64,000 nucleotides of DNA from Chitinophaga flava (GTDB taxonomy: Bacteria; Bacteroidota; Bacteroidia; Chitinophagales; Chitinophagaceae). This document shows, piece by piece, positions 52,711-60,587 of this stretch. Numbering within the stretch: position 1 is the stretch's first letter; each line of letters begins with the position of its first letter. The translations under genes were made by a program, and so were the position numbers. The notes beneath the pieces were generated by a model. It did not search any database. It was not told the DNA's origin and saw nothing but the letters and a program-made list of their open reading frames with translations. The stretch is taken from contig NZ_QFFJ01000001.1 of assembly GCF_003308995.1 (NCBI RefSeq), positions 930,001 through 994,000 of the forward strand, written 5' to 3'.

Positions 52711-53622
52711 ATGCAAAAAACAAGTCTCTTTGTATTACTGTTGTTACCTTTTATAACCTTTGCCCAGCTGAAGAAGAAGCCTGATGCCCGGTTACAGCAA
52801 GGATTACAACAGATCGCAGATAATTTTAAAGGTACTGCCGGCATATACGTGCAGCATCTGCAGACAGGCGAATGGGCTTCCATCAACGGGGATACTATTT
52901 TCCCGACGGCCAGTATTGTAAAGATTCCCCTGCTGGTGGGCTTGTTCAATAAAATAGATAAAGGAGAGCTGGGATACCATCAGTCGATGGTGTATCGTGA
53001 TTCCAGCCGGTATGGCGGCTCAGGACTGATGCAGTTCTTTAAAGACAGCTCTGTTACGGAAGTAAGTGTGCTGGCCGCCCTGATGATGGCTTACAGCGAC
53101 AATACCACATCCCTCTTGAATCAGCAGCTGGCAGGCGGTGGCGCAGCAATAAATCAACTACTGGAACAATATGGATTAAAAGATACCCGTGTCAACTCCC
53201 GTACACCCGGAAGGGAAGATAACCGTAAAATATACGGCTGGGGCCAAACCACGCCCCGTGAAATGGCGACACTGCTGGCCAAAATTTCCCGGGGAGAAGT
53301 GATCAGCCGTGCAGCCAGTGAAAGAATGTACCGCCTCATGACAAAAGGATATTATGATGAACAGGCCCTCACTCAGATCCCGCCTTATGTACAAGCTGCA
53401 GCAAAAACAGGGTCCATAGATGAATCCAGATCAGAAGTGGTACTGGTAAATGCACCACACGGAGATTATGTTTTTTATGTAGGCACCAAAAACATCAAGG
53501 ACCAACGCTGGGATGCCGATAATGAAGCCGTGGAGATGATCAGAACAATTTCTGCCTACTTGTGGAAACACTTTGAGCCCAAAAGCACATGGACACCGGT
53601 TTTTCGCAAGGATAAATTCTGA
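52711..53622 (+). CDS. Class A beta-lactamase-like serine hydrolase
   Basis: The 303-residue protein has a signal peptide ending TFAQ and the three motifs of penicillin-interacting enzymes: SIVK (S68, K71), SDN (129-131) and KTG (232-234). The order and spacing are class A-like. The omega-loop region, NSRTPGREDNRKIYGWGQTTP, lacks an obvious ExxLN with the deacylating glutamate, so hydrolytic power against beta-lactams is uncertain; a peptidase or esterase role is possible. It converges with the LytTR gene, 3 bases apart. Confidence 0.78.
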   Translation: MQKTSLFVLLLLPFITFAQLKKKPDARLQQGLQQIADNFKGTAGIYVQHLQTGEWASINGDTIFPTASIVKIPLLVGLFNKIDKGELGYHQSMVYRDSSRYGGSGLMQFFKDSSVTEVSVLAALMMAYSDNTTSLLNQQLAGGGAAINQLLEQYGLKDTRVNSRTPGREDNRKIYGWGQTTPREMATLLAKISRGEVISRAASERMYRLMTKGYYDEQALTQIPPYVQAAAKTGSIDESRSEVVLVNAPHGDYVFYVGTKNIKDQRWDADNEAVEMIRTISAYLWKHFEPKSTWTPVFRKDKF

Positions 53623-53625
53623 TGA

Positions 53626-54330
53626 CTATCTTTTGATGAGATGTTTGTCGATCAGCTGCATCAGCTCTTCTTTATAAATTTTGCTGACCGGAATTTTATA
53701 AGTGCCGATGGTGACTTCGTTACCGGAAAGGGATTGAATTTTATTGACGGCCACTATAAATGATTTCTGTATCCGCATAAATCTGCCGGGAGGCAGTTGC
53801 TCCTCTACAGATTTCATAGTGGCCAGTGTCATAAATTTACCCAGGCGTGTATTGATGGTCACATAGTTCTGTGAGCCTTCTATATAAAGAATATCATCGT
53901 AGTTGATCTTCTCGTAACTGTTATTGCATTTGATGAAGAAAAAATCCACTGCGGGGGAAGCAGCCTGCCTGCTCTCCATCAGCTCACGGGCACGGTTCAC
54001 AGACCGCAGGAAACGTTCTGGCGTGATAGGCTTTACGAGATAGTCGAGCACGTTAAGCTCAAATCCTTCCAGCGCAAAATGAGGATATGCGGTGGTGATG
54101 ATCACTTCCGGACGGACGGTTAATCCCTTCAGGAAGTCAATACCTCTTACTCTGGGCATCTCAATGTCCAGGAACATCAGGTCCACCCTTTCCTGTGATA
54201 ATATCTGAGAGGCCTCCATAGCGTTGCCACAGAGCGCTATCAGCCGGAGAAATCCGGTTTCCCTGACCAGCAGTTCCAGCCCTTCACGGGCCAGTGGTTC
54301 ATCATCAACAATAATACACTGTAGGTTCAT
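53626..54330 (-). CDS. LytTR-family response regulator
   Basis: The 234-residue protein has a receiver domain (D9, D10, phospho-acceptor D55 in LMFLDIEMP, T80, K100) and a C-terminal LytTR DNA-binding domain (DILYIEGSQNYVTINT, RIQKSFIVAVNKIQ). It overlaps the sensor kinase gene by four bases, so the two form a two-component system. Targets in Bacteroidota are usually outer-membrane or envelope genes. Here the paralogous secreted protein gene just upstream is a candidate, which is inference. Confidence 0.92.
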   Translation of the reverse strand: MNLQCIIVDDEPLAREGLELLVRETGFLRLIALCGNAMEASQILSQERVDLMFLDIEMPRVRGIDFLKGLTVRPEVIITTAYPHFALEGFELNVLDYLVKPITPERFLRSVNRARELMESRQAASPAVDFFFIKCNNSYEKINYDDILYIEGSQNYVTINTRLGKFMTLATMKSVEEQLPPGRFMRIQKSFIVAVNKIQSLSGNEVTIGTYKIPVSKIYKEELMQLIDKHLIKR

Positions 54331-55367
54331 AACATTTTTATAGAAAGCATCACCTTATAAGTAGAAGGTCCAGGTGTGATCAGTAAGTTATAGTCACCTT
54401 TGTAGATAAGGTCCAGCCGGCGTTTCACGTTTTCCAGTCCGATTCCGCCGACACCATTGGTGGCCGGCTTAGTAACCGGTTCAACCGTATTTTCCACTTC
54501 CAGCAGGAATGTATCGTCTTTGTAATTCAGATGCAGGCGGATACTGTTTTCCCGAGTAGTATAGGTAGAAACGTACTTAAAAGCATTTTCCACAAAAGGA
54601 ATCAGCATCAGTGGCGCTATCCTGAAATTCCTCACTTCCGGCCCTACGTAGTAGTCCAGCTGCAGTGCCTTTCCCTTTCGCAGCTGCTCCAGTTGCACAT
54701 AGCTGTTGAGATAACACACTTCCCGGTCTATTGAGATGGTTTCGGTATTACATTCGTACAACTGGTAACGCAGCATATCCGCAAAGGTAGCCAGTGTGCC
54801 CGCGGCCATTTCCTGGTCTTTCCGGATCAGCACATAAATACTGTTGATCGCATTAAACAAAAAGTGGGGGTTCATCTGAGAACGGAGAAAACGCAGCTCA
54901 TTTTCGGCACGCTCCTTCTCTGCTTCCCGGTTGCGGCGGTCTGCTGTCAGTTTGTCCTTGATCGCTTTGGCAGCAATAAATACAAATGCGACGTAAAGAT
55001 TGGTCATCCCGATATACAGGGAGAAATAAAGTACGCTGCTTATCTTAGCATCGGGATGGTCTCCCTTGACCAGGGAGACCGTCATCCAGGCGATCAACAG
55101 AGAGATGCCCACCAACAGGCCTGCGGCTGTAAATGCGAACTTCCGGTATTTTTTCTGGTAGAAATAACGAGGCATCAGCCAGTATATGATGGCATACACG
55201 AGCACCGCCTGCAAAAGCAGCCATAGTCCATTATTCCGGAGCCCTTCCCACACCGGCACATGATAGGTCGCACAGGTGGCATAACACCAGAAAACCAGGT
55301 TGGCCATCCAGAAGAGGATATGTACCCCTTTGTATTTTGTAAAAAACAATCGCATAAACAGCAGCAA
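54327..55367 (-). CDS. LytS-like sensor histidine kinase
   Basis: The 346-residue protein has four membrane helices in the N-terminal half and a LytS-type His_kinase domain with MNPHFLFNAINSIY (H168). The ATPase part has the N-box ENAFKY and GVGGIGLENVKRRL. There is no extracellular sensor domain of size, so it may sense the membrane or another protein. It is followed directly by the LytTR regulator. A 7-bp palindrome TTAATAT-N4-ATATTAA lies just upstream. Confidence 0.9.
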   Translation of the reverse strand: MLLFMRLFFTKYKGVHILFWMANLVFWCYATCATYHVPVWEGLRNNGLWLLLQAVLVYAIIYWLMPRYFYQKKYRKFAFTAAGLLVGISLLIAWMTVSLVKGDHPDAKISSVLYFSLYIGMTNLYVAFVFIAAKAIKDKLTADRRNREAEKERAENELRFLRSQMNPHFLFNAINSIYVLIRKDQEMAAGTLATFADMLRYQLYECNTETISIDREVCYLNSYVQLEQLRKGKALQLDYYVGPEVRNFRIAPLMLIPFVENAFKYVSTYTTRENSIRLHLNYKDDTFLLEVENTVEPVTKPATNGVGGIGLENVKRRLDLIYKGDYNLLITPGPSTYKVMLSIKML

Positions 55368-55382
55368 GGTATTATGCCCGTC

Positions 55383-55400
55383 TTAATATAACAATATTAA
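55383..55400. promoter_or_regulatory. Palindrome upstream of the LytS-like gene
   Basis: TTAATAT-AACA-ATATTAA is a perfect 7-bp inverted repeat, 16 bases before the kinase start. LytTR proteins usually bind direct repeats, so this is at best a candidate site. AT-richness makes a chance occurrence plausible. Confidence 0.25.
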
Positions 55401-55435
55401 TTGACGAAAGCATACTGCCGATGGATCAAACAGGC

Positions 55436-56512
55436 TTACTTTGCCTGCTTGTTTTCCAGCTCCTGAATTCTTTTTTCCATTTTGATCATATGCAGGGTCA
55501 TCTCTTCTATTTTCTGCAGCAGCAGTTTATTCATTTCACCTACGTCCAGCCCTTTTTCGGTTACTTCTTTTTCAGAAGGGATATCAGGCAGATGTTTGTT
55601 GACTTTGATAAAGGCTTCTGTTTCCTGTAAAGAAGGCAGTTTATAGTCTTCATGAAAAACAAAATCGGCCCAGTTGCCTTGTACAACTTTTATTCTCCGA
55701 GCGCCCAGTGAGCCATCTACCACCATCTTATAACCGGCTACAGGCATTACTCCTACACCAATCTCTCCATTGTTGTTGATGATCATTCTGTAGATAGGAG
55801 CAGGAGAGGCATCTTCACCAGTTGTAGAGAAAAAATAAAATATATTATCGATGCTCGCGCCCATACCATATTTGGTAGTTCCTCCATCCATCTCGATCGC
55901 ATTTCCTTTAGGAAGCCTGAGGGCCTTTTGCCAGTTTTGATTGGTCCAGTTAGTGGCTCCGTTTAGATACAATGCCCCCATCGATTTGCCCTGCTGGTTC
56001 ACATAATCATCCACCGTGGTTTTAAACGTATATGGAGACTCATTACTGAGCACTAAAGGCAAGCTATTGGCTACGCCATCATATACAACCGGAGGCTCTA
56101 TCGTATAAGGTGATGTATAAAAATAAGTGGTATTTCCTCTCATCCATATAACAATCGCATAGTTAGGATTGGCGCCGGATGCATCTCTCCAACCCGCAAT
56201 AAAATCAGGGTTTGATATGGCATCCCGATGGATATCCGCTTCAATAAAGTTTGATCCATTTCCCCAGTTGGTGACATGATAGCGGAATCTGGCCATCAAT
56301 GAACCTCTCCAGTCACCATCTACATGTACTGATGAACGCCCTATTTCCAGCTCTGCAGGAGTGTTATTAAACCAGCGGTTGTCTTTCCATAAAACCGGAT
56401 AAAATTTGTCCAGATCTCCTTTTACCATAAAGGAGCCCGTTGTCTGCCCCCATGCAGGTATGGTAACAACAAATAAAAACAAGCATAATAGCGTTTGATA
56501 AAAATATTTCAT
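55436..56512 (-). CDS. Secreted protein with C-terminal coiled-coil tail (paralogue B)
   Basis: The ATG at 56512 starts a signal peptide (KYFYQTLLCLFLFVVTIPAWGQ), giving 358 residues; the frame is open upstream to 56713 but those codons do not look like a signal. The body shares DLDKFYPV, WRGSLMARFRYHVTNWGNG and a KTTVDDY stretch with the protein at 50645-51583. The tail has LPSLQETEAFIKVNKHLPDIPS and a coiled coil. It lies directly upstream of the LytS/LytTR pair. Function unknown, probably surface-exposed. Confidence 0.65.
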   Translation of the reverse strand: MKYFYQTLLCLFLFVVTIPAWGQTTGSFMVKGDLDKFYPVLWKDNRWFNNTPAELEIGRSSVHVDGDWRGSLMARFRYHVTNWGNGSNFIEADIHRDAISNPDFIAGWRDASGANPNYAIVIWMRGNTTYFYTSPYTIEPPVVYDGVANSLPLVLSNESPYTFKTTVDDYVNQQGKSMGALYLNGATNWTNQNWQKALRLPKGNAIEMDGGTTKYGMGASIDNIFYFFSTTGEDASPAPIYRMIINNNGEIGVGVMPVAGYKMVVDGSLGARRIKVVQGNWADFVFHEDYKLPSLQETEAFIKVNKHLPDIPSEKEVTEKGLDVGEMNKLLLQKIEEMTLHMIKMEKRIQELENKQAK

Positions 56513-56736
56513 AGATATTTCGGGTTTAGAAAACTCGCTACGGGTACAAACAGCCTTAAAGACTATGGTTGCAGTATTATTGGCATTTGTGGCAGCAAGA
56601 TAATTAAACTTTGCATCCGAATTAAATCCAACAGTTATTTCATCATCTATTACCCGCTTCTCGTCAAAATAATTTTCCATCTCCCCCGTTAATATGTCTC
56701 TTTGTTCCAGCATTCTATCACACTAAATTATTTTTT

Positions 56737-57633
56737 ATGACTGCGTTTTTCAAATTCGTTCCCATACGTATCATGATAATGGTCTGCCTTTTTATGGCCA
56801 TTTCACAACAGGACATTTTTGCCGGCCAGCCTTATTCTTTTGCTGTCAAAAAAGAAGGACGGGGTAAACCGGTTATTTTCATACATGGATTATATTCTTC
56901 CGGTGCTGTCTGGGACGAGGTAATAGCACATTACCGCAACAACTATACTTGTTATGAACTGACATTGCCAGGCTTCGCAGGCCAGCCTCCTATAAAGGCT
57001 GATAGCATTCTTCAAACAGTGGCACATGAACTGGCCGGTTTTATACGGGACAACAAACTGGACAAACCAGTTATCATTGGTCATAGTTTGGGAGGATGGC
57101 TGGCGCTGCAGTTTGGTGTTCTTTACCCCAACTTACCAGGCAAACTGATCACTGTAAGTGCAGTTCCTTTTCTGCCGGTCTTTTGGATGGGCCCCAACGC
57201 CACAGCCGATAGTGCCCGGCCAATGGCATTGGGTATGAAAAACCAGATGTCTACCCTCACACCTGAACAGATCCGTAAACAACAAGTCACGATGCTCGCC
57301 TCCATGATCACAGACAGTATCAATATTCAAAAAGTGATCTCCATGGCCGCCAGCTCCGATTCCCCTACCCAGGGCCAGGTGATGTATGAACTGTGTACCT
57401 CCGACCTGCGCCAGGAGATCCACAAAATCAAGTGCCCCATCCTGGTATTGGCCGACTGGGCCGGCTTTAAAGACTATGGCGTTACCCGCGAAGCGGTCCT
57501 GGGAACTTACCAAAAGCAATACCAGCAGGCGCCACAGACAGTTATCGCCATGAACGATCTCTCCAAACATTTTATCATGTATGATCAGCCCAAATGGTTG
57601 ATTGAACAAGTAGATTCATTCCTGGCCCATTAA
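56737..57633 (+). CDS. Exported alpha/beta hydrolase
   Basis: The 298-residue protein has an N-terminal hydrophobic signal ending near DIFAG. The fold has VIFIHGLYSSGAVWD for the oxyanion hole, GHSLGG with S117, an acidic position near LADWAGF and a final histidine in SKHFIMYD. It resembles ester or lactone hydrolases. It starts a plus-strand run that continues with the kinase-like and Thg1-like genes 50 bases later, though a functional link is not evident. Confidence 0.8.
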   Translation: MTAFFKFVPIRIMIMVCLFMAISQQDIFAGQPYSFAVKKEGRGKPVIFIHGLYSSGAVWDEVIAHYRNNYTCYELTLPGFAGQPPIKADSILQTVAHELAGFIRDNKLDKPVIIGHSLGGWLALQFGVLYPNLPGKLITVSAVPFLPVFWMGPNATADSARPMALGMKNQMSTLTPEQIRKQQVTMLASMITDSINIQKVISMAASSDSPTQGQVMYELCTSDLRQEIHKIKCPILVLADWAGFKDYGVTREAVLGTYQKQYQQAPQTVIAMNDLSKHFIMYDQPKWLIEQVDSFLAH

Positions 57634-57683
57634 GGCCAGGAATGCTCTTTTTTCTTTTCCTTCTTTTCTCTATTTTCCCTGTT

Positions 57684-58130
57684 ATGGAGACGATTATTTT
57701 CTGCGGGATACAGGCAACAGGGAAATCAACATTTTATCAGCAACATTTTTTTCACTCTCACCTCCGTATCTCGCTTGACCTTTTTAAAACCCGGCACCGG
57801 GAAGACCTCTTCCTCGAAGCCTGCTGCAAAAGCCAGCTGCCATTCGTAGTAGATAATACCAATCCCGGAAAAGCAGACCGCCAGAAGTACATACAACTGG
57901 CGAAACAACATAAATTCAGGACCATCGGTTATTATTTCCAGTCGCGCATAGAAGAGGCACTGTTGAGAAACAGCCAGCGAAGCGGGAAAGCCTGTATTCC
58001 GGAAATCGGTATCAGAGGTGCTTTCAAAAAACTGGAGCTGCCTTCTCCTGATGAAGGTTTTGATGAACTGTACTATGTAACCATTGAAGACAACAACTTT
58101 GTGATAAAACCCTGGACCAATGAAATTTGA
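57684..58130 (+). CDS. Polynucleotide-kinase-like P-loop kinase
   Basis: The ATG at 57684 begins METIIFCGIQATGKST, with the P-loop in the position expected for a small AAA_33/T4-Pnkp-type kinase of 148 residues. A start at 57642 would add a hydrophobic stretch that is not typical. Later family blocks are FVVDNTNP, the arginine-rich lid RNSQRSGK and the C-terminal LPSPDEGFDELYYV. Such kinases phosphorylate 5'-OH ends of RNA or DNA. The stop overlaps the Thg1-like start by 11 bases, so both proteins are made together. Confidence 0.82.
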   Translation: METIIFCGIQATGKSTFYQQHFFHSHLRISLDLFKTRHREDLFLEACCKSQLPFVVDNTNPGKADRQKYIQLAKQHKFRTIGYYFQSRIEEALLRNSQRSGKACIPEIGIRGAFKKLELPSPDEGFDELYYVTIEDNNFVIKPWTNEI

Positions 58131-58875
58131 TGAACTGGACAAGAAGATGCGGATCTATGAATCTGCCAACGATATGGTGGTTTTACCAGGAATGTATATA
58201 GTAGCCCGTATCGACGGCCGTGGTTTTACCCGGCTGACAAAAGAAATACATCCCTTTGAAGCCCCCTTTGATGAACGATTCCGGGATTATATGGTAGAAA
58301 CCGTGAAACACCTGATGAACACAGGCTTTAATATCGTTTACGGATATACGCAGAGTGATGAAATTTCCCTGCTGTTTCATCCGGATGAAACAGCCTTTGC
58401 CCGCAAACACCGCAAATACACTTCCATTCTAGCCGGAGAAGCCAGTGCCAAATTCTCGGTACTACTGGGCAGTGTAGCCACTTTTGATTGTCGTTTGTCT
58501 GAGTTGCCCAACAAACAGCTGGTGAGCGATTACTTTCGCTGGCGCAATGAAGATGCCCACCGAAATTCCCTGAGTGCACACTGTTACTGGCGTTTGAGGA
58601 AAGAAGGACTTTCTGCCACAGCAGCCACTGAGAAAATTGAACGGCTAAGTACTGCCGATAAAAATGAACTGTTGTTCAGCTACAACATCAACTTCAATGA
58701 TCTGCCCTCATGGCAAAAAAGAGGCATCGGTGTATACTGGCACGAAGTGGAAAAAACGGGCTTTAATCCTGTGCAGGAACAGTCTGTCACGGTAAAAAGA
58801 AGAGTCTTACACACAGCGTATGAATTGCCGATGAAAGATAATTACAACGATTTTGTTTTGCAACGGATACCATGA
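58120..58875 (+). CDS. Thg1-like 3'-5' RNA polymerase (tRNA guanylyltransferase family)
   Basis: The 251-residue protein has the two Thg1 metal-binding signatures: IDGRGFTRLTK (first aspartate about residue 31) and YGYTQSDEISLLF (second aspartate). Also conserved are HRNSLSAHCYWRL and KRGIGVYW. Bacterial Thg1-like proteins add nucleotides in the 3'-5' direction to repair truncated tRNA 5' ends, using a 5'-phosphate or triphosphate. The coupled upstream kinase could supply the 5'-phosphate. A bidirectional terminator follows after 7 bases. Confidence 0.9.
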   Translation: MKFDELDKKMRIYESANDMVVLPGMYIVARIDGRGFTRLTKEIHPFEAPFDERFRDYMVETVKHLMNTGFNIVYGYTQSDEISLLFHPDETAFARKHRKYTSILAGEASAKFSVLLGSVATFDCRLSELPNKQLVSDYFRWRNEDAHRNSLSAHCYWRLRKEGLSATAATEKIERLSTADKNELLFSYNINFNDLPSWQKRGIGVYWHEVEKTGFNPVQEQSVTVKRRVLHTAYELPMKDNYNDFVLQRIP

Positions 58876-58882
58876 TAAAACA

Positions 58883-58917
58883 AAAACAGCCGTCTCATAA
58901 TAGGAGACGGCTGTTTT
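58883..58917. terminator. Bidirectional intrinsic terminator
   Basis: AAAACAGCCGTCTC (58883-58896) and GAGACGGCTGTTTT (58904-58917) form a perfect 14-bp stem with a 7-base loop and A/T tracts at both feet. It ends the kinase-Thg1 unit and the convergent susC-susD unit. Confidence 0.9.
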
Positions 58918-58938
58918 GTTTATCTGTATATCAGTTCC

Positions 58939-60576
58939 TTACTTGTTCCACCACACTGGTTTAAGTACATAACCAGGCGTATTGGCATCAGGGTCAGCTT
59001 TCAACACCTGCTCAACATTATAATTGATCTCATAGTTGGCCACTGCAAAACGGCGGGGCCAGTCTGTTTGTGCAGGATAATATTGCGCAGGCACGTGAGC
59101 TGGGCGTTTAAAACCTTTGTATACACCAGTAGCTTCGTTGTAGTTACCGCCAGCATCCGCACAATAGTTCATACGGCGCAGATCATTCCACAATTCCGGA
59201 GAATAGGACAATGCAATGTATTTCTGGATCATGATGTTACTCAGCGTGAGTTTTGCAGGATCCTGTTCTACTGAAGTGCTGCTTAGGAAAGCATCGATAG
59301 TGGCCGGCTGTATGCTCATGTGGCTCATGTGCGCACGGATACCGGCTTTATAGGCTGCCAGTGCTTCTATGCTCTTACCTTGTTTAAAGAACAGTTCAGC
59401 TTCAATAAAACGCATTTCGGCATTTGTCAGCAGCAGCCCTTTGGCTCCACGACGGGTATACCAGGTACCGGTAGACTGAATACGGTCTTTAACCCCAGGA
59501 GCGTAAGGCGTTTTACGCAGGATCACATAAATGTGATCCGCGCTGCTAAAGCTGTTGGTAGTGGCATTATAGCTATAAGCGGAAGGGCCTTTTTTAACAA
59601 AGTCGGATGACATATCTACACCCTGTGTACGACGCAGTACTCCGGCATCATCGGCCTGACTGGGTATCAGCAAATCTATACGCGGGTCTTCCAGGTTACT
59701 GGCTCCTGTAGGTGCACCGGTATAATTGTTGGTCAGGTAATCGATATACAGTTTGGTGATTCTGGCAGAAGTACTTGTATTAGTGTATTGTAAAGCTTCC
59801 TTGTTGGCTGCCGGCACATCCGGACCTTCATCCACATACTGCATCACAGAGCTCTGGGCTTCTGTTTGCGGGCCTTTGGCAACAGCATCCAGCACGGCCT
59901 GGGCATTAAATCCGGCCAGCCGGGAACCATGGAGCATAAAACGGGCTTTCAGGCCATAAGCCAGCCTTAACCAGTTATCAACATTTCCATTATTAAGAAT
60001 ATCTCCTTTGGACAGTGCCGGAGCAGTAGGTCCCTGCGTTTTCTGCAGGTCTGCGATCGCCTCATCCAACAGCCCCAGCACTTTTCCCTGGATATAATCA
60101 CCCTGGTCAAACTTCGGTACAAAGGTGGCAGGATTATCAAATTCATCGTAAGGCAGCATACCATATACATCTGCCAGCGTTCCAAATCCCCAGGCTTTGA
60201 TAATCTTTCCTACACCGATATAGTGATAGGCCTGTACTTTTTCCGCAGCAGCGATCATCGGCGCTATGTTCACAGCGGTATTCACATACCATGCCTGCCA
60301 GGGCCAGCCTATATTGGAAGCATTCGTTACCCAGGCAGTAAGGTTGTAGTTGTTGCCTCCACTAGCAACCACCGTAGCCAGCTGCTGACCGAGGTAAGCT
60401 GTGCGTGTACCGGTACTTTCGTAGGTATCAGAAAACTGGGCTAATATAGACGGGAGGCGCTGGTCTGCAGAAGGTACCGTTGAGTTACCATAACTGGGAT
60501 TGTCATTGATGTCCACCCATTTTTTGCAGGAGCTGAGTGCAAGTGATAAACTTATGAGACAAATAACTTTTTTCAT
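58939..60576 (-). CDS. SusD/RagB-family outer membrane lipoprotein
   Basis: The 545-residue lipoprotein has a lipobox LALSSC17 and the SusD-like layout of the second Pfam group: N-terminal DINDNPSYGN, tetratricopeptide-like helices, and C-terminal YSPELWNDLRRMNY and PRRFAVANYEINYN. It forms the surface lid of a TonB-dependent transporter and binds the incoming nutrient. It follows susC by 11 bases. No glycosidase or peptidase lies next to it, so the nutrient is unknown. Confidence 0.92.
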   Translation of the reverse strand: MKKVICLISLSLALSSCKKWVDINDNPSYGNSTVPSADQRLPSILAQFSDTYESTGTRTAYLGQQLATVVASGGNNYNLTAWVTNASNIGWPWQAWYVNTAVNIAPMIAAAEKVQAYHYIGVGKIIKAWGFGTLADVYGMLPYDEFDNPATFVPKFDQGDYIQGKVLGLLDEAIADLQKTQGPTAPALSKGDILNNGNVDNWLRLAYGLKARFMLHGSRLAGFNAQAVLDAVAKGPQTEAQSSVMQYVDEGPDVPAANKEALQYTNTSTSARITKLYIDYLTNNYTGAPTGASNLEDPRIDLLIPSQADDAGVLRRTQGVDMSSDFVKKGPSAYSYNATTNSFSSADHIYVILRKTPYAPGVKDRIQSTGTWYTRRGAKGLLLTNAEMRFIEAELFFKQGKSIEALAAYKAGIRAHMSHMSIQPATIDAFLSSTSVEQDPAKLTLSNIMIQKYIALSYSPELWNDLRRMNYCADAGGNYNEATGVYKGFKRPAHVPAQYYPAQTDWPRRFAVANYEINYNVEQVLKADPDANTPGYVLKPVWWNK

Positions 60577-60587
60577 TTCCGTAGCAT

